From contig JBHJGP010000003.1 in assembly GCA_050331695.1 (NCBI GenBank), forward strand, positions 124,001-188,000: DNA of 64,000 bases, read 5' to 3'. The notes under the pieces were generated by a model. That model was not told where the DNA came from, did no database searches, and worked only from the letters and a program-made list of their open reading frames with translations. The translations under genes were made by a program, and so were the position numbers. This DNA comes from JBHJGP01 sp050331695 (GTDB lineage: Bacteria > Pseudomonadota > Alphaproteobacteria > Geminicoccales > Geminicoccaceae). Positions 54,008 to 62,364 of this stretch are shown here, one piece after another (within the stretch, counting starts at the first letter, position 1; the number at the start of each line of letters is the position of its first letter).

Positions 54008-54538
54008 CTAGCGCGTGCCGGTGATCTCAAGCATCGCGCCGTAAACCTCCGGTGCCTGGTTGCCGGCGATGACGTGGCGGTCGTCGAAGATGACCACGGG
54101 CCCCCGGGTGATGCCCGAGCGCAGGGCCGCGCGATGGCTGATGACGATCCGCCCCGCAGCCGCCTGGAGCCGACGGTGCGACAGGCCCAAAAGCCCGTCA
54201 GGCCATTCAGACCGGCTCTCCCCCAAATCGGCGAGCGCTTCGAGCATGTCGCTCGCATTGCCGGCATCGGAGGCCTCGGTCAACAGGGCGTGGAAAACAA
54301 GCTTGGTCCGGAGAGCCGGAACCAAACGCTCGAAATCATCCGCGCCCTGGCGAACGAAACTGTTGGCCAGCGCCGGCGCGAACGGGTGCCAGAGCATGCG
54401 GATCGGCCGCTGGTAGTCTTGGCTTTGAATGGCTTTGAAGGTTGAGAAACCTTGGGTTGAAGTGGCATCCGCGATCAGTCGGACGACCAAGGGGGCTGGT
54501 TGGTTGATCTGATTGAGTGGCGTTGATCGGTCAATCAA
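54008..54538 (-). CDS. DsbA-like thioredoxin-fold protein lacking catalytic cysteines
   Basis: The C-terminus GPVVIFDDRHVIAGNQAPEV is typical of DsbA/FrnE-type and 2-hydroxychromene-2-carboxylate isomerase-type proteins, and LWHPFAPALANSF matches their second strand. At the CxxC position (after VVRLIAD) the protein reads ATSTQG, with no Cys, so it cannot be an oxidoreductase of the usual kind. The start is unclear: TTG 54538 or TTG near 54493. No signal peptide is evident. Confidence 0.6.
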   Translation of the reverse strand: MIDRSTPLNQINQPAPLVVRLIADATSTQGFSTFKAIQSQDYQRPIRMLWHPFAPALANSFVRQGADDFERLVPALRTKLVFHALLTEASDAGNASDMLEALADLGESRSEWPDGLLGLSHRRLQAAAGRIVISHRAALRSGITRGPVVIFDDRHVIAGNQAPEVYGAMLEITGTR

Positions 54539-54547
54539 GGGATGATC

Positions 54548-54566
54548 TGTGGATAACTTGGGATAA
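54548..54566 (-). promoter_or_regulatory. Tandem DnaA box and DnaA-like 9-mer
   Basis: TGTGGATAA (a perfect box on the minus strand) and TTGGGATAA lie 10 bases apart, between the DsbA-like and VOC genes. Just to the left are repeated TTGATC/ATCAA sequences. Confidence 0.5.
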
Positions 54567-54571
54567 CGTCG

Positions 54572-54985
54572 CTATCCGTCGCCGAAGCCCCAAAGTTTGG
54601 GATCCGCGAGTTCAACGCTGTTGCCCGCCGGATCGCGGACGTAGAGCGAGCGCGCGCCGTTGGGCCAGATGTGATCCTGCTCGATGGCGATCTCATGACC
54701 GTGGAAATGTTTGGTCCAGCCGTCGAGGGAAGCTCCCGGTACCGAGAAGCAGACATGACCCGGTCCTTTGGTGCCGTGGGCCGGAACGTCGCGGCCGGCT
54801 GCCGCTGCCGCTTCTGGTTCGAACAACAAAAGCATCGACCGACCGAGACGAAAGAAGAGAAAAAGGCCAGGCTGCTCGCTGTGCAGCTCCAGGCCGAGCA
54901 CCGTCCCGTAGAACCCGCGCGCGGCTTCCAGATCGTCCGTATAAAGCACGGTCTCCAGAACCTGGATCGGCGTGGGTTCACTCAT
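54572..54985 (-). CDS. VOC/glyoxalase-family protein
   Basis: The 137-residue vicinal-oxygen-chelate protein has the paired beta-alpha-beta-beta-beta repeats. The first is VLETVLYTDDLEAARGFYGTVLGLEL; the second starts at GHVCFSV and ends with the metal-ligand pattern YVRDPAGNSVEL. Its substrate is unknown. It overlaps the aroC stop by four bases (ATGA), so it is translated from the aroC message. Confidence 0.88.
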   Translation of the reverse strand: MSEPTPIQVLETVLYTDDLEAARGFYGTVLGLELHSEQPGLFLFFRLGRSMLLLFEPEAAAAAGRDVPAHGTKGPGHVCFSVPGASLDGWTKHFHGHEIAIEQDHIWPNGARSLYVRDPAGNSVELADPKLWGFGDG

Positions 54986-56055
54986 GGTCCGGCCAACGCC
55001 CGCTGACGCAACACATGATCGGCGATGACGAAGGCGACCATGGCTTCTCCAACCGGCACGGCTCTGATGCCGACGCAAGGATCATGCCGCCCCTTGGTCG
55101 ACACCTCGGTTTCCTCGCCGGCCGTCGTGATCGTTCGACGTGACGTCAGGATCGAACTTGTGGGCTTGACCGCGAACCGGGCGACGATCGGCTGGCCGGT
55201 GGAGATCCCGCCCAGGATCCCGCCCGCATGGTTCGAAAGGAACTGGGGTTTGCCGTCTTCCATGCGGATCTCGTCGGCATTGTCCTCGCCGCTGAGCGCC
55301 GCGGCAGCGAAACCTGCCCCGATCTCGACCCCTTTTGCCGCATTTATGGTCATCAGCGCCTTGGCGAGATCGCCGTCGAGCTTGTCGTAGACCGGATCGC
55401 CAAGACCGGCCGGTACGCCCGTCGCGACGACCTCGACGACCGCGCCCACGGACGAACCGGCCTTGCGAGTTTTCGTCAGCTGGTCTTCCCAGCGGGTGGC
55501 GGCCTGGGCGTCCGGGCACCAAAAAGGATTGTCCTCGACCGCGGCCCAGGACCAATTCTCCCGGTCGATCCGGTCATCGCCCATTTGGACCAGCGCGCCC
55601 CGGATCTGAATGGTCTCGCCCAGAATGACCCGGGCGATGGCGCCGGCGGCGACCCGCATCGCCGGCTCCCGGGCGCTCGAGCGGCCGCCGCCCCGATAGT
55701 CCCTGATGCCATACTTGGCCTGGTAAGTGAAATCCCCGTGGCCCGGCCGGAACACATCCTTGATTTCGCTGTAGTCCTTGGAGCGTTGATCCTGGTTGCG
55801 GATCAGAAGGCCGATGGGCGTGCCCGTGGTCTGTCCCTCGAACACACCGGAGAGGATCTCGACCTGATCGGGCTCCTGGCGTTGGGTGGTGAATTTGGAC
55901 TGGCCCGGCCGGCGCCGGTCTAACCACTTCTGGATGACGTCCTCACTCAGGGGCAGCCGCGGCGGAACCCCGTCGACGACACAGCCGATGGCCACCCCGT
56001 GGCTCTCGCCGAACGTGGTGAACCGAAGCAGGCCGCCGAAACTGTTACCGGCCAT
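54982..56055 (-). CDS. aroC: Chorismate synthase
   Basis: This 357-residue FMN-dependent enzyme makes chorismate, the last step of the shikimate pathway. Motifs include FGESHGVAIGCVVDGVP, RHGDFTYQAKYGIRDYRGGGRSSARE (in the form PGHGDFTYQAKYG) and the C-terminal KGRHDPCVGIRAVP. It starts 6 bases after fabI ends, a common linkage in this class. Confidence 0.98.
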   Translation of the reverse strand: MAGNSFGGLLRFTTFGESHGVAIGCVVDGVPPRLPLSEDVIQKWLDRRRPGQSKFTTQRQEPDQVEILSGVFEGQTTGTPIGLLIRNQDQRSKDYSEIKDVFRPGHGDFTYQAKYGIRDYRGGGRSSAREPAMRVAAGAIARVILGETIQIRGALVQMGDDRIDRENWSWAAVEDNPFWCPDAQAATRWEDQLTKTRKAGSSVGAVVEVVATGVPAGLGDPVYDKLDGDLAKALMTINAAKGVEIGAGFAAAALSGEDNADEIRMEDGKPQFLSNHAGGILGGISTGQPIVARFAVKPTSSILTSRRTITTAGEETEVSTKGRHDPCVGIRAVPVGEAMVAFVIADHVLRQRALAGP

Positions 56056-56061
56056 TCTCGG

Positions 56062-56877
56062 TCAGCTGACCTTGTCGATGTCGGGCGCATCGATCGCCTT
56101 CATGCCGACAATGTGATAGCCGCAATCGACATGCATTACTTCACCGGTGACCCCTGCGCCGAGATCGGACAGCAGATAGACACCAGCGCCGCCGACATCC
56201 TCGATCGTCGTGTTGCGTTTGAGCGGAGCGTTCAGCTCGTTCCATTTGAGGATGTATCTGAAATCGCCGATCCCGGAAGCCGCAAGCGTTCGGATCGGGC
56301 CGGCCGAAATCGCGTTCACCCGAATATTGTTATTGCCGAAATCGACGGCGAGATAGCGAACGCTTGCCTCCAGCGCCGCCTTGGCCACGCCCATGACATT
56401 GTAGTGTGGCATCACCCGCTCGGAGCCGGCATAGGTCAACGTCAGGCAGGAGCCGCCATTCGCCATGAGCGGCGCCGCCCGGCGGCATAGATCGACGAAC
56501 GAAAAGCACGAGATCGCCAGGGTCTTGGAAAAATTGTCGGCCGTGGTGTCAGCGAACCGGCCCTTGAGCTGCTCCTTGTCGGAAAAGGCGATGGCGTGGA
56601 CCAGGAAATCGAGCCGGCCCCATTTCCCTTCGATGGTCCGAAACAGCGCGTCCATCTGCTCCTCGTCGGTGACATCGCCTGGCAGAAGGATGTCGGCGCC
56701 GACCTTGGCGGCGAGCGGGGTGACCCGCTTGAGCAGGGCGTCCCCCTGATAGGTGAGGCCGATCTCGGCTCCATGGGCGTGGGCGGCGGCGGTGATGCCC
56801 CAGGCGATCGACCGATCGTTGGCGACGCCCATCACCAAACCCTTCTTTCCTGCCAGGAGTTGGGCAGGCTTCGTCAT
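56062..56877 (-). CDS. fabI: Enoyl-ACP reductase (NADH)
   Basis: The 271-residue short-chain dehydrogenase completes fatty-acid elongation. It has the N-terminal GLVMGVANDRSIAWGIT, the catalytic Tyr-x6-Lys in YNVMGVAKAAL, and GPIRTLAASGI. These are the FabI pattern, sensitive in principle to triclosan-type inhibitors. ATG at 56877 follows CGGAGGAACGAC; an upstream in-frame start adds 14 non-FabI residues. Confidence 0.97.
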   Translation of the reverse strand: MTKPAQLLAGKKGLVMGVANDRSIAWGITAAAHAHGAEIGLTYQGDALLKRVTPLAAKVGADILLPGDVTDEEQMDALFRTIEGKWGRLDFLVHAIAFSDKEQLKGRFADTTADNFSKTLAISCFSFVDLCRRAAPLMANGGSCLTLTYAGSERVMPHYNVMGVAKAALEASVRYLAVDFGNNNIRVNAISAGPIRTLAASGIGDFRYILKWNELNAPLKRNTTIEDVGGAGVYLLSDLGAGVTGEVMHVDCGYHIVGMKAIDAPDIDKVS

Positions 56878-56964
56878 GTCGTTCCTCCGAGATGTTTGGG
56901 GCGCGCGCCAGTCACTCAAAACATCCTAACCGGGGGTATGGGCCACGCAAGCGGCAACCAGAGC

Positions 56965-57813
56965 TCAGCCCGGAGCCGTGATCCGCCGTGTCGTCGCGTT
57001 TAGCTCCGCGCCGAAAAGGAATAGGCAGGCCACCAGGTAGAAAAATAGCAGGGTGAGGACGACGCCGCCCAAGCTGCCGTAGGTCACGCTGACATCGGCG
57101 ATCTCGGAGGCGTAGGTGGAAAAGGCTTCGACCAGCAAGGTCCAGCCCACGGCGACGAAGCAGGCGCCGGGAAAGACCTCCCGCCGGGACAAGCGGGTGT
57201 GGGAGAGGGCCCGATAGAGCGTGGAGGTCACCAGCGCGATCACGGCCAGCGCGAAGGCCAGGCGGGCCAGGCGATAGAGGGGCGCTAGCTCCTGGGACAG
57301 GCCGCCGATCGAGGTCAGGATCTGCCAGGCGAGGGGCCCCAGAAAAAGAACCAGAGACGAAAACAGACCGACCAGCGCCAGCGCGATAACGATCAGCGCG
57401 CTCTCGATCCGCGCCCGCCAGATCGCTTTCGTCTGGCCGATGCCGTAAGCGAGGTTGAGCGCATAGCGAAGGCTCTCAATGCCCGAGGAAGCGGCCCAGA
57501 GGGAGGTGGCGAGACTGAGAACCCACAATCCTTTCGGCGGCTCCCGGAGCACGTCGTCGAGGGTCGGCGCCAACGCGCTGCTGACTTCAGGCGGCAGCGC
57601 CCGCAACAGCCCGTCGACGAGCTCGAGGGCGGCGTCGCTGCGGCCGATCTCGCCGGCGATGGTGACGACGAAAATGAGAAAAGGAAAAAAGGCCAGCATC
57701 GCCGCGAACGCGATATGGCCGGCGACGATGGCCGCGGCGTCCTCGTTGAAATGGTTGATCGCCGCTTTGACGCGGCGGATCAGCCACCGAGCCTGGTCGA
57801 TAGCTCTAGCCAC
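56965..57813 (-). CDS. YihY/BrkB-family membrane protein
   Basis: The 282-residue protein has six predicted membrane helices in the YihY/virulence-factor-BrkB pattern (AAIVAGHIAFAAMLAFFPFLIFV, LWAASSGIESLRYALN, YGSLGGVVLTLLFFYLVAC). It was once annotated as ribonuclease BN, wrongly in most cases. Its transport or structural role is unknown. It converges with nothing and is monocistronic. Confidence 0.9.
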   Translation of the reverse strand: MARAIDQARWLIRRVKAAINHFNEDAAAIVAGHIAFAAMLAFFPFLIFVVTIAGEIGRSDAALELVDGLLRALPPEVSSALAPTLDDVLREPPKGLWVLSLATSLWAASSGIESLRYALNLAYGIGQTKAIWRARIESALIVIALALVGLFSSLVLFLGPLAWQILTSIGGLSQELAPLYRLARLAFALAVIALVTSTLYRALSHTRLSRREVFPGACFVAVGWTLLVEAFSTYASEIADVSVTYGSLGGVVLTLLFFYLVACLFLFGAELNATTRRITAPG

Positions 57814-57899
57814 GAATTTCGGCGCTCCCTACAACAGCGAAACGAACGCCCGAAACCAGCGCCTTGAGCGCTTCTTCGAACGATAAGAGAGTTGTCCGC

Positions 57900-59624
57900 A
57901 TGGCCAGGCATACGGTTTTCGACAAATCCAAGCTCCCGAGCCGCCACAGCACCGGTGGCCCCGATCGGGCGCCCCACCGCTCCTACTACTATGCTATGGG
58001 CCTGACCAAGAGCGATATCGCCCAGCCTTTTGTCGGGGTCGTCACCACCTGGAACGAAGCGGCTCCCTGCAACATCGCCCTCGGCCGTCAGGCCCAGGCG
58101 GTCAAGCGCGGCGTCGCCAAGGCCGGGGGCACGCCGCGGGAGTTCACCACCATCACCGTCACCGACGGCATCGCCATGGGCCACCAAGGCATGAAGAGCT
58201 CGCTCGTCAGCCGCGAGGTGATCGCCGACAGCACCGAGCTCACGGTTCGAGGCCACGCTTATGACGCGCTGGTCGGGCTCGCCGGCTGCGACAAGTCGCT
58301 GCCCGGTCTGATGATGGCGATGGTCCGCCTCAACGTGCCGTCGGTGTTCATGTATGGCGGCTCGATCCTGCCGGGAAAGTTTCGCGGCCGGGACGTCACC
58401 GTTCAAGACGTGTTTGAGGCGGTCGGTCAGCACGCCGTCGGCAAGATGAGTGACGAGGAGCTGGAGGAGCTGGAGCAGGTGGCCTGTCCCTCGGCCGGAT
58501 CCTGCGGCGGCCAGTTCACCGCCAACACCATGGCCTGTGTGTCCGAGGCGATTGGCCTCGCGTTGCCTGGCTCCGCGGGCACGCCCGCGCCCATGGAAAC
58601 CAGAGATCAATGGGCGGAGGCCTCCGGCGAAGCGGTGATGAGCTTGCTGGCCAACGGCATCCGGCCACGAGACATCGTCACGCGAAACAGCCTGGAGAAC
58701 GCCGCCCGGGTGGTCGCCTGTTCAGGCGGTTCGACTAATGGCGCGTTACATCTGCCGGCGATCGCCCACGAGGCTGGCATAGACTTCGATCTTCACGACG
58801 TCGCCGCCATTTTTCGCTCGACCCCCTACATCGCCGACCTCAAGCCGGCGGGCCGCTACGTCATGCGCGATCTGAACGAGTATGGCGGCGTGCCTTTGTT
58901 GATGCGCGCCCTTCTCGACGGCGGCTATCTCCACGGCGACGCGCTCACCGTGAACGGCAAGACGATCGCCGAAAATCTCGAGGGCGTGAGCTTCGTCGAC
59001 AATCCGATCGTCCGGCCCACATCGAAGCCGCTGACGGCGGTGGGCGGGGTCGTCGGGCTGAAAGGGTCGTTGGCGCCGGAAGGGGCCATCGGCAAGATCG
59101 CCGGTCTGGAAAAGCTCCAGTTCCAGGGACCAGCCCGCTGTTTCGACAGCGAGGAGGCCTGCATGGAGGCCGTTCAGGCCGGATCTTACGAGGATGGCGA
59201 GGTCCTGGTCATACGCTATGAGGGCCCCAAGGGTGGCCCTGGCATGCGGGAAATGCTGGGTGTGACCTCGGCGATCTATGGTCAGGGTAAGGGCGACAAG
59301 GTGGCGCTCATCACCGACGGCCGCTTTTCCGGTGCGACCCGTGGCTTCTGCATCGGCCACGTCGGCCCTGAAGCCGCGAACGGAGGGCCGATCGGCCTCA
59401 TTGAGGACGGCGATATCATCACGATCGACGCCGAGGCGGGTCTGATCGATCTGGCGGTCGAGAGCGATGTTCTGGAGGCGCGACGGGCCAACTGGCATGC
59501 GCCCGACACCCAATATGCTTCGGGCACGCTCTGGAAGTACGCGCAGACGGTGGGCTCGGCCGAAAAGGGGGCCGTGACCCATCCGGGCGGCAAGGCGGAG
59601 CGCCACGTCTACGCCGACCTCTAG
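57900..59624 (+). CDS. ilvD: Dihydroxy-acid dehydratase
   Basis: The 574-residue Fe-S dehydratase makes 2-keto acids for valine, isoleucine and leucine. The cluster cysteines are in GCDKSLPG and CPSAGSCGGQFTANTM. The length and the C-terminal LITDGRFSGATRGFCIGHVGPEA pattern fit the family. ATG at 57900 follows AAGAGAG; an upstream TTG at 57864 adds 12 residues. Confidence 0.97.
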   Translation: MARHTVFDKSKLPSRHSTGGPDRAPHRSYYYAMGLTKSDIAQPFVGVVTTWNEAAPCNIALGRQAQAVKRGVAKAGGTPREFTTITVTDGIAMGHQGMKSSLVSREVIADSTELTVRGHAYDALVGLAGCDKSLPGLMMAMVRLNVPSVFMYGGSILPGKFRGRDVTVQDVFEAVGQHAVGKMSDEELEELEQVACPSAGSCGGQFTANTMACVSEAIGLALPGSAGTPAPMETRDQWAEASGEAVMSLLANGIRPRDIVTRNSLENAARVVACSGGSTNGALHLPAIAHEAGIDFDLHDVAAIFRSTPYIADLKPAGRYVMRDLNEYGGVPLLMRALLDGGYLHGDALTVNGKTIAENLEGVSFVDNPIVRPTSKPLTAVGGVVGLKGSLAPEGAIGKIAGLEKLQFQGPARCFDSEEACMEAVQAGSYEDGEVLVIRYEGPKGGPGMREMLGVTSAIYGQGKGDKVALITDGRFSGATRGFCIGHVGPEAANGGPIGLIEDGDIITIDAEAGLIDLAVESDVLEARRANWHAPDTQYASGTLWKYAQTVGSAEKGAVTHPGGKAERHVYADL

Positions 59625-59784
59625 GGGACTGCTAAGCTCTGGTTCGACTTTCGTCGAACGCCTTGGCTGAAAAGTCTTTCGCGGCTGCTGTTGAGCCGGC
59701 ACCTCGAAGAGGCTACATATGTGCAGTCGCCGGATCGGCGGCAGATCGCGCACCTTCGGCGTCGGCTGAGGTGCGCTTTTTGTC

Positions 59785-60312
59785 GTGAACTCGGCGAACC
59801 CTCCCGCCGATGGACAACACCATCCTTGCTCGATTGGGACGCAACCCTTGGCACACGCAGTCTTCGCTATCGATCGATCCACCGATGAAGCGCCAGCTTT
59901 TCCGACGTCGCAAGGGGGCTATGCCAATGGTGATGAGCGCAAAGACTTCTTCATCGAGCGCCACGGCAAGAAGTGCGCCGGCAGCCACTTGATCATCGAT
60001 CTCTGGGGCGGCAGGGAGCTTGATGATCTGGGGGCGATGGAACAGGCGATGCGCGAGGGCGTCGAGGCGGCCGGAGCCACGCTTCTCCACATTCACCTCC
60101 ACCATTTCGAGCCCAACGGCGGCATCTCCGGCGTCGCCGTGCTGGCCGAAAGCCACATCTCGGTGCACAGCTGGCCCGAGCGGGATTTCGCGGCGTTCGA
60201 CGTGTTCATGTGTGGTGATGCGGACCCCCATGCCGTGGTTCCGGTCCTGGAGCGGGCCTTCGAGCCAAGCCGGGTGCAGGTGACCGAGTATCTGCGCGGC
60301 GCCGTGGACTGA
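59785..60312 (+). CDS. speD: S-adenosylmethionine decarboxylase proenzyme
   Basis: The small bacterial SpeD form has a pyruvoyl cofactor made by self-cleavage at the Glu-Ser bond in ESHISVHSWPE. GSHLIIDLWGG precedes it and FDVFMCGD follows. It supplies decarboxylated SAM for spermidine synthesis. The start is not certain: GTG 59785 gives 175 residues, and TTG 59848 gives 154. The N-terminal 50 residues are poorly conserved. speE follows after 11 bases. Confidence 0.9.
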   Translation: MNSANPPADGQHHPCSIGTQPLAHAVFAIDRSTDEAPAFPTSQGGYANGDERKDFFIERHGKKCAGSHLIIDLWGGRELDDLGAMEQAMREGVEAAGATLLHIHLHHFEPNGGISGVAVLAESHISVHSWPERDFAAFDVFMCGDADPHAVVPVLERAFEPSRVQVTEYLRGAVD

Positions 60313-60323
60313 CGCTGCAAGCC

Positions 60324-61175
60324 ATGGAGTGGTTCACTGAGACGCTGCATGCCAACTGGCAGCAGCGCTTTCGTGTCAAGCAGGTCTTGTTTCACGACAA
60401 AACGGCGCATCAGGATCTGATCGTTTTTGAGAGCGAGGAGTGGGGCAAGGTCCTTGCGCTCGATGGCGTCGTTCAGACCACCACCGGCGATGAGTTCGCC
60501 TACCACGAAATGCTCGTTCACGTGCCCGTTCTGTCGGTGGCGCGGCCGAGAGACGTCCTGATCGTCGGCGGCGGCGATGGCGGCAGCCTCCGGGAAGCTG
60601 TCAAACACGACCGGGTCGAGAGCGTGGTCCAGGTCGAAATCGATCGCGGCGTCATCGATTTCTGCGAGCGCTATCTGCCTGAGCTTAGTCAGGGCTCGTT
60701 CCATCACCCAAAGACGGACATCGTCATCGGCGACGGCGCCGCTTTCGTCGCCGAGACCGATCGCCGGTTCGACGTCATCATCGTCGATTCCACCGATCCG
60801 ATCGGCCCGGGCGAGGTCCTGTTCGAGACGGATTTCTACCGGTCCTGCCGGCGTTGTCTGGCGCCGGGCGGCGTTCTGACGACCATGAGCGGTAATCCCG
60901 GCGTCGACGCCGGCGTCCTCACCCTGTCTCAGGCGCGCAAACGTCAAGCCGGGTTCGAGGACGTCGGTTTCTACCGGACCGACGTGCCGACTTATGTTGG
61001 CGGCGCCATGTGTCTCGGCTGGGCGTCGGATGACGTTAGCTTGAGGGACGATTCCTTTTCCGGGCTCAACGGGCGCTCGGTGCCGGCAGGCCTTCGCTAC
61101 TACACGCCGGAGGTCCACAAGGCCGCGTTCGCCGCGCCGGCCTGGCTACGCGACAAAACCGCCGCAACCTCCTAA
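60324..61175 (+). CDS. speE: Spermidine synthase
   Basis: The 283-residue aminopropyltransferase has the decarboxylated-SAM site VLIVGGGDGGSLREAV, the acidic VQVEIDRGVIDFCERY and the catalytic IVDSTDPIGPGE loop. It transfers an aminopropyl group to putrescine. It is in one operon with speD, so spermidine synthesis is self-contained here except for the putrescine supply. Confidence 0.96.
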   Translation: MEWFTETLHANWQQRFRVKQVLFHDKTAHQDLIVFESEEWGKVLALDGVVQTTTGDEFAYHEMLVHVPVLSVARPRDVLIVGGGDGGSLREAVKHDRVESVVQVEIDRGVIDFCERYLPELSQGSFHHPKTDIVIGDGAAFVAETDRRFDVIIVDSTDPIGPGEVLFETDFYRSCRRCLAPGGVLTTMSGNPGVDAGVLTLSQARKRQAGFEDVGFYRTDVPTYVGGAMCLGWASDDVSLRDDSFSGLNGRSVPAGLRYYTPEVHKAAFAAPAWLRDKTAATS

Positions 61176-61302
61176 TCCCCTGACGCCAATTCCGGAACGC
61201 CCCACGGTTGTAAGATATCTCGACATTACAACTTTTCGTCCACCAAATGGTTTCTCCGCAGCTGCACGTATCACGCTACGTTAAACCGAGGGACGGGCAC
61301 AC

Positions 61303-61331
61303 TTGATTGCACTCTACGCTAGCGTTAATGC
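61303..61331 (+). promoter_or_regulatory. Predicted promoter before the 61392 gene, with CtrA-like half-sites
   Basis: TTGATT (61303-61308) and TAATGC (61326-61331) are spaced by 17 bases. The -10 overlaps TTAA-N7-TTTA (61325-61339), a near-match to a CtrA site. Confidence 0.35.
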
Positions 61332-61391
61332 TTCATTTACCAAGCTGGGGTACATCACCTTCCAGTTGACCATCGACAAAAGGGCACCTGC

Positions 61392-61742
61392 ATGGCTCGA
61401 ACGCAAAAAAACGCTCAAGCGAACGACCGCCGTTCTGATGAGCAATCGCTTGATCTAGCGCTAAGCCGGCTCGCCGGTGACCGATTTGACACGCCGATGC
61501 GTGTTACGCTGGCGCTTGACGATATGCTCCAGGACGAGGGCGGCGAGGTCGTTCTCTACAATGACTCCGGTCTCAGGAGCATGGAGCTCGCCGACAATCC
61601 GCCGGTACTCAGTCAAGGTGTTTCCGACCAGCATGTCACGGCCGGCGGCGAAGACGTCACCGGCTTTCGGTTCGTCACCTTCGAAGGCGGAATGACGCTC
61701 TACTATCAAGAGGGTCTGGAGCTCATCCTGCAAAACGGCTGA
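61392..61742 (+). CDS. Small protein of unknown function
   Basis: The 116-residue soluble protein has a charged N-terminus (MARTQKNAQANDRRSDEQS), then a beta-rich acidic part. I do not recognise the family. It has no signal peptide, cysteine or metal motif. The 216-base gap before it is A+T-richer than average and contains a plausible promoter, supporting a separately expressed gene. Confidence 0.5.
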   Translation: MARTQKNAQANDRRSDEQSLDLALSRLAGDRFDTPMRVTLALDDMLQDEGGEVVLYNDSGLRSMELADNPPVLSQGVSDQHVTAGGEDVTGFRFVTFEGGMTLYYQEGLELILQNG

Positions 61743-61776
61743 CAACCGCGGTCGTCTGGACGAACACGGTTTGCGG

Positions 61777-62211
61777 TCAGCCGCCCTTGGGCGCGTTGCG
61801 CCCTAAAGCCCGAAGCTCTCCCAGCTCGTCGCTGGTCAGAGAATCCAATAGCTGGGTAAACTCATCGGCCGGCGTTTTTTCACCCTCCGGCTTCAGAAGG
61901 TCGAGCCGGTCGGCAAGCCAGATGAGAACGCGGACGTTTTTGTCCTCGACCTCTTTGTGGATGGCGTCGATCACGGCGCTGGAAAGGTCGTCATAGCGGG
62001 AGAAGCTTTTGTCCTCGCTCTGCTTGCGAACCGCCTTGTTGGCCCGGGCGACGATCGGATCTGCGGCAAGATAGCGCTTCACAGCGGCAATCGAGCAGCC
62101 GAGTTCAGCAGCCACCTCCTCGGGTTTGCGGCCCTCCAAGAGCAGATGCCGGCAGGCATCCGCATCCAGTTTGGTTGCCGTCCGTTTCTCTAATCCGATA
62201 CTCCGCCCCAT
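61777..62211 (-). CDS. Helix-turn-helix protein, possibly terminase-small-subunit-like
   Basis: The 144-residue protein has a clear N-terminal helix-turn-helix (ACRHLLLEGRKPEEVAAELGCSIAAVKRYLA), then a helical, charged region and an acidic C-terminus (FTQLLDSLTSDELGELRAL). The arrangement faintly resembles small terminase subunits of phages, but no phage gene is near. It could equally be a plain regulator. ATG at 62211 is used; GTG 62238 is an alternative. Confidence 0.5.
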   Translation of the reverse strand: MGRSIGLEKRTATKLDADACRHLLLEGRKPEEVAAELGCSIAAVKRYLAADPIVARANKAVRKQSEDKSFSRYDDLSSAVIDAIHKEVEDKNVRVLIWLADRLDLLKPEGEKTPADEFTQLLDSLTSDELGELRALGRNAPKGG

Positions 62212-62268
62212 CACACCCGACCCGGCTGTCACCACCACAAAATATTGCAGTGCCGATGTATAGGAATT

Positions 62269-62283
62269 TTAACCTAAAGTCAA
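62269..62283 (+). promoter_or_regulatory. CtrA-like site upstream of the hybrid kinase
   Basis: TTAACCTAAAGTCAA is TTAA-N7-TCAA, one mismatch from the CtrA consensus, about 82 bases before the kinase ATG. Confidence 0.3.
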
Positions 62284-62364
62284 ATCCGCCCCTCGGAAAT
62301 CTACCTATAGTTGAATTTGGTGGAGAGAACCGATAAGCCGTGGCCGATACCAGGGGATCAGGCC

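Noticed and set aside
61777..62211. Prophage remnant based on the terminase-like HTH protein
   Set aside because: No other phage gene, integrase or attachment repeat is nearby; similarity is only in general layout.
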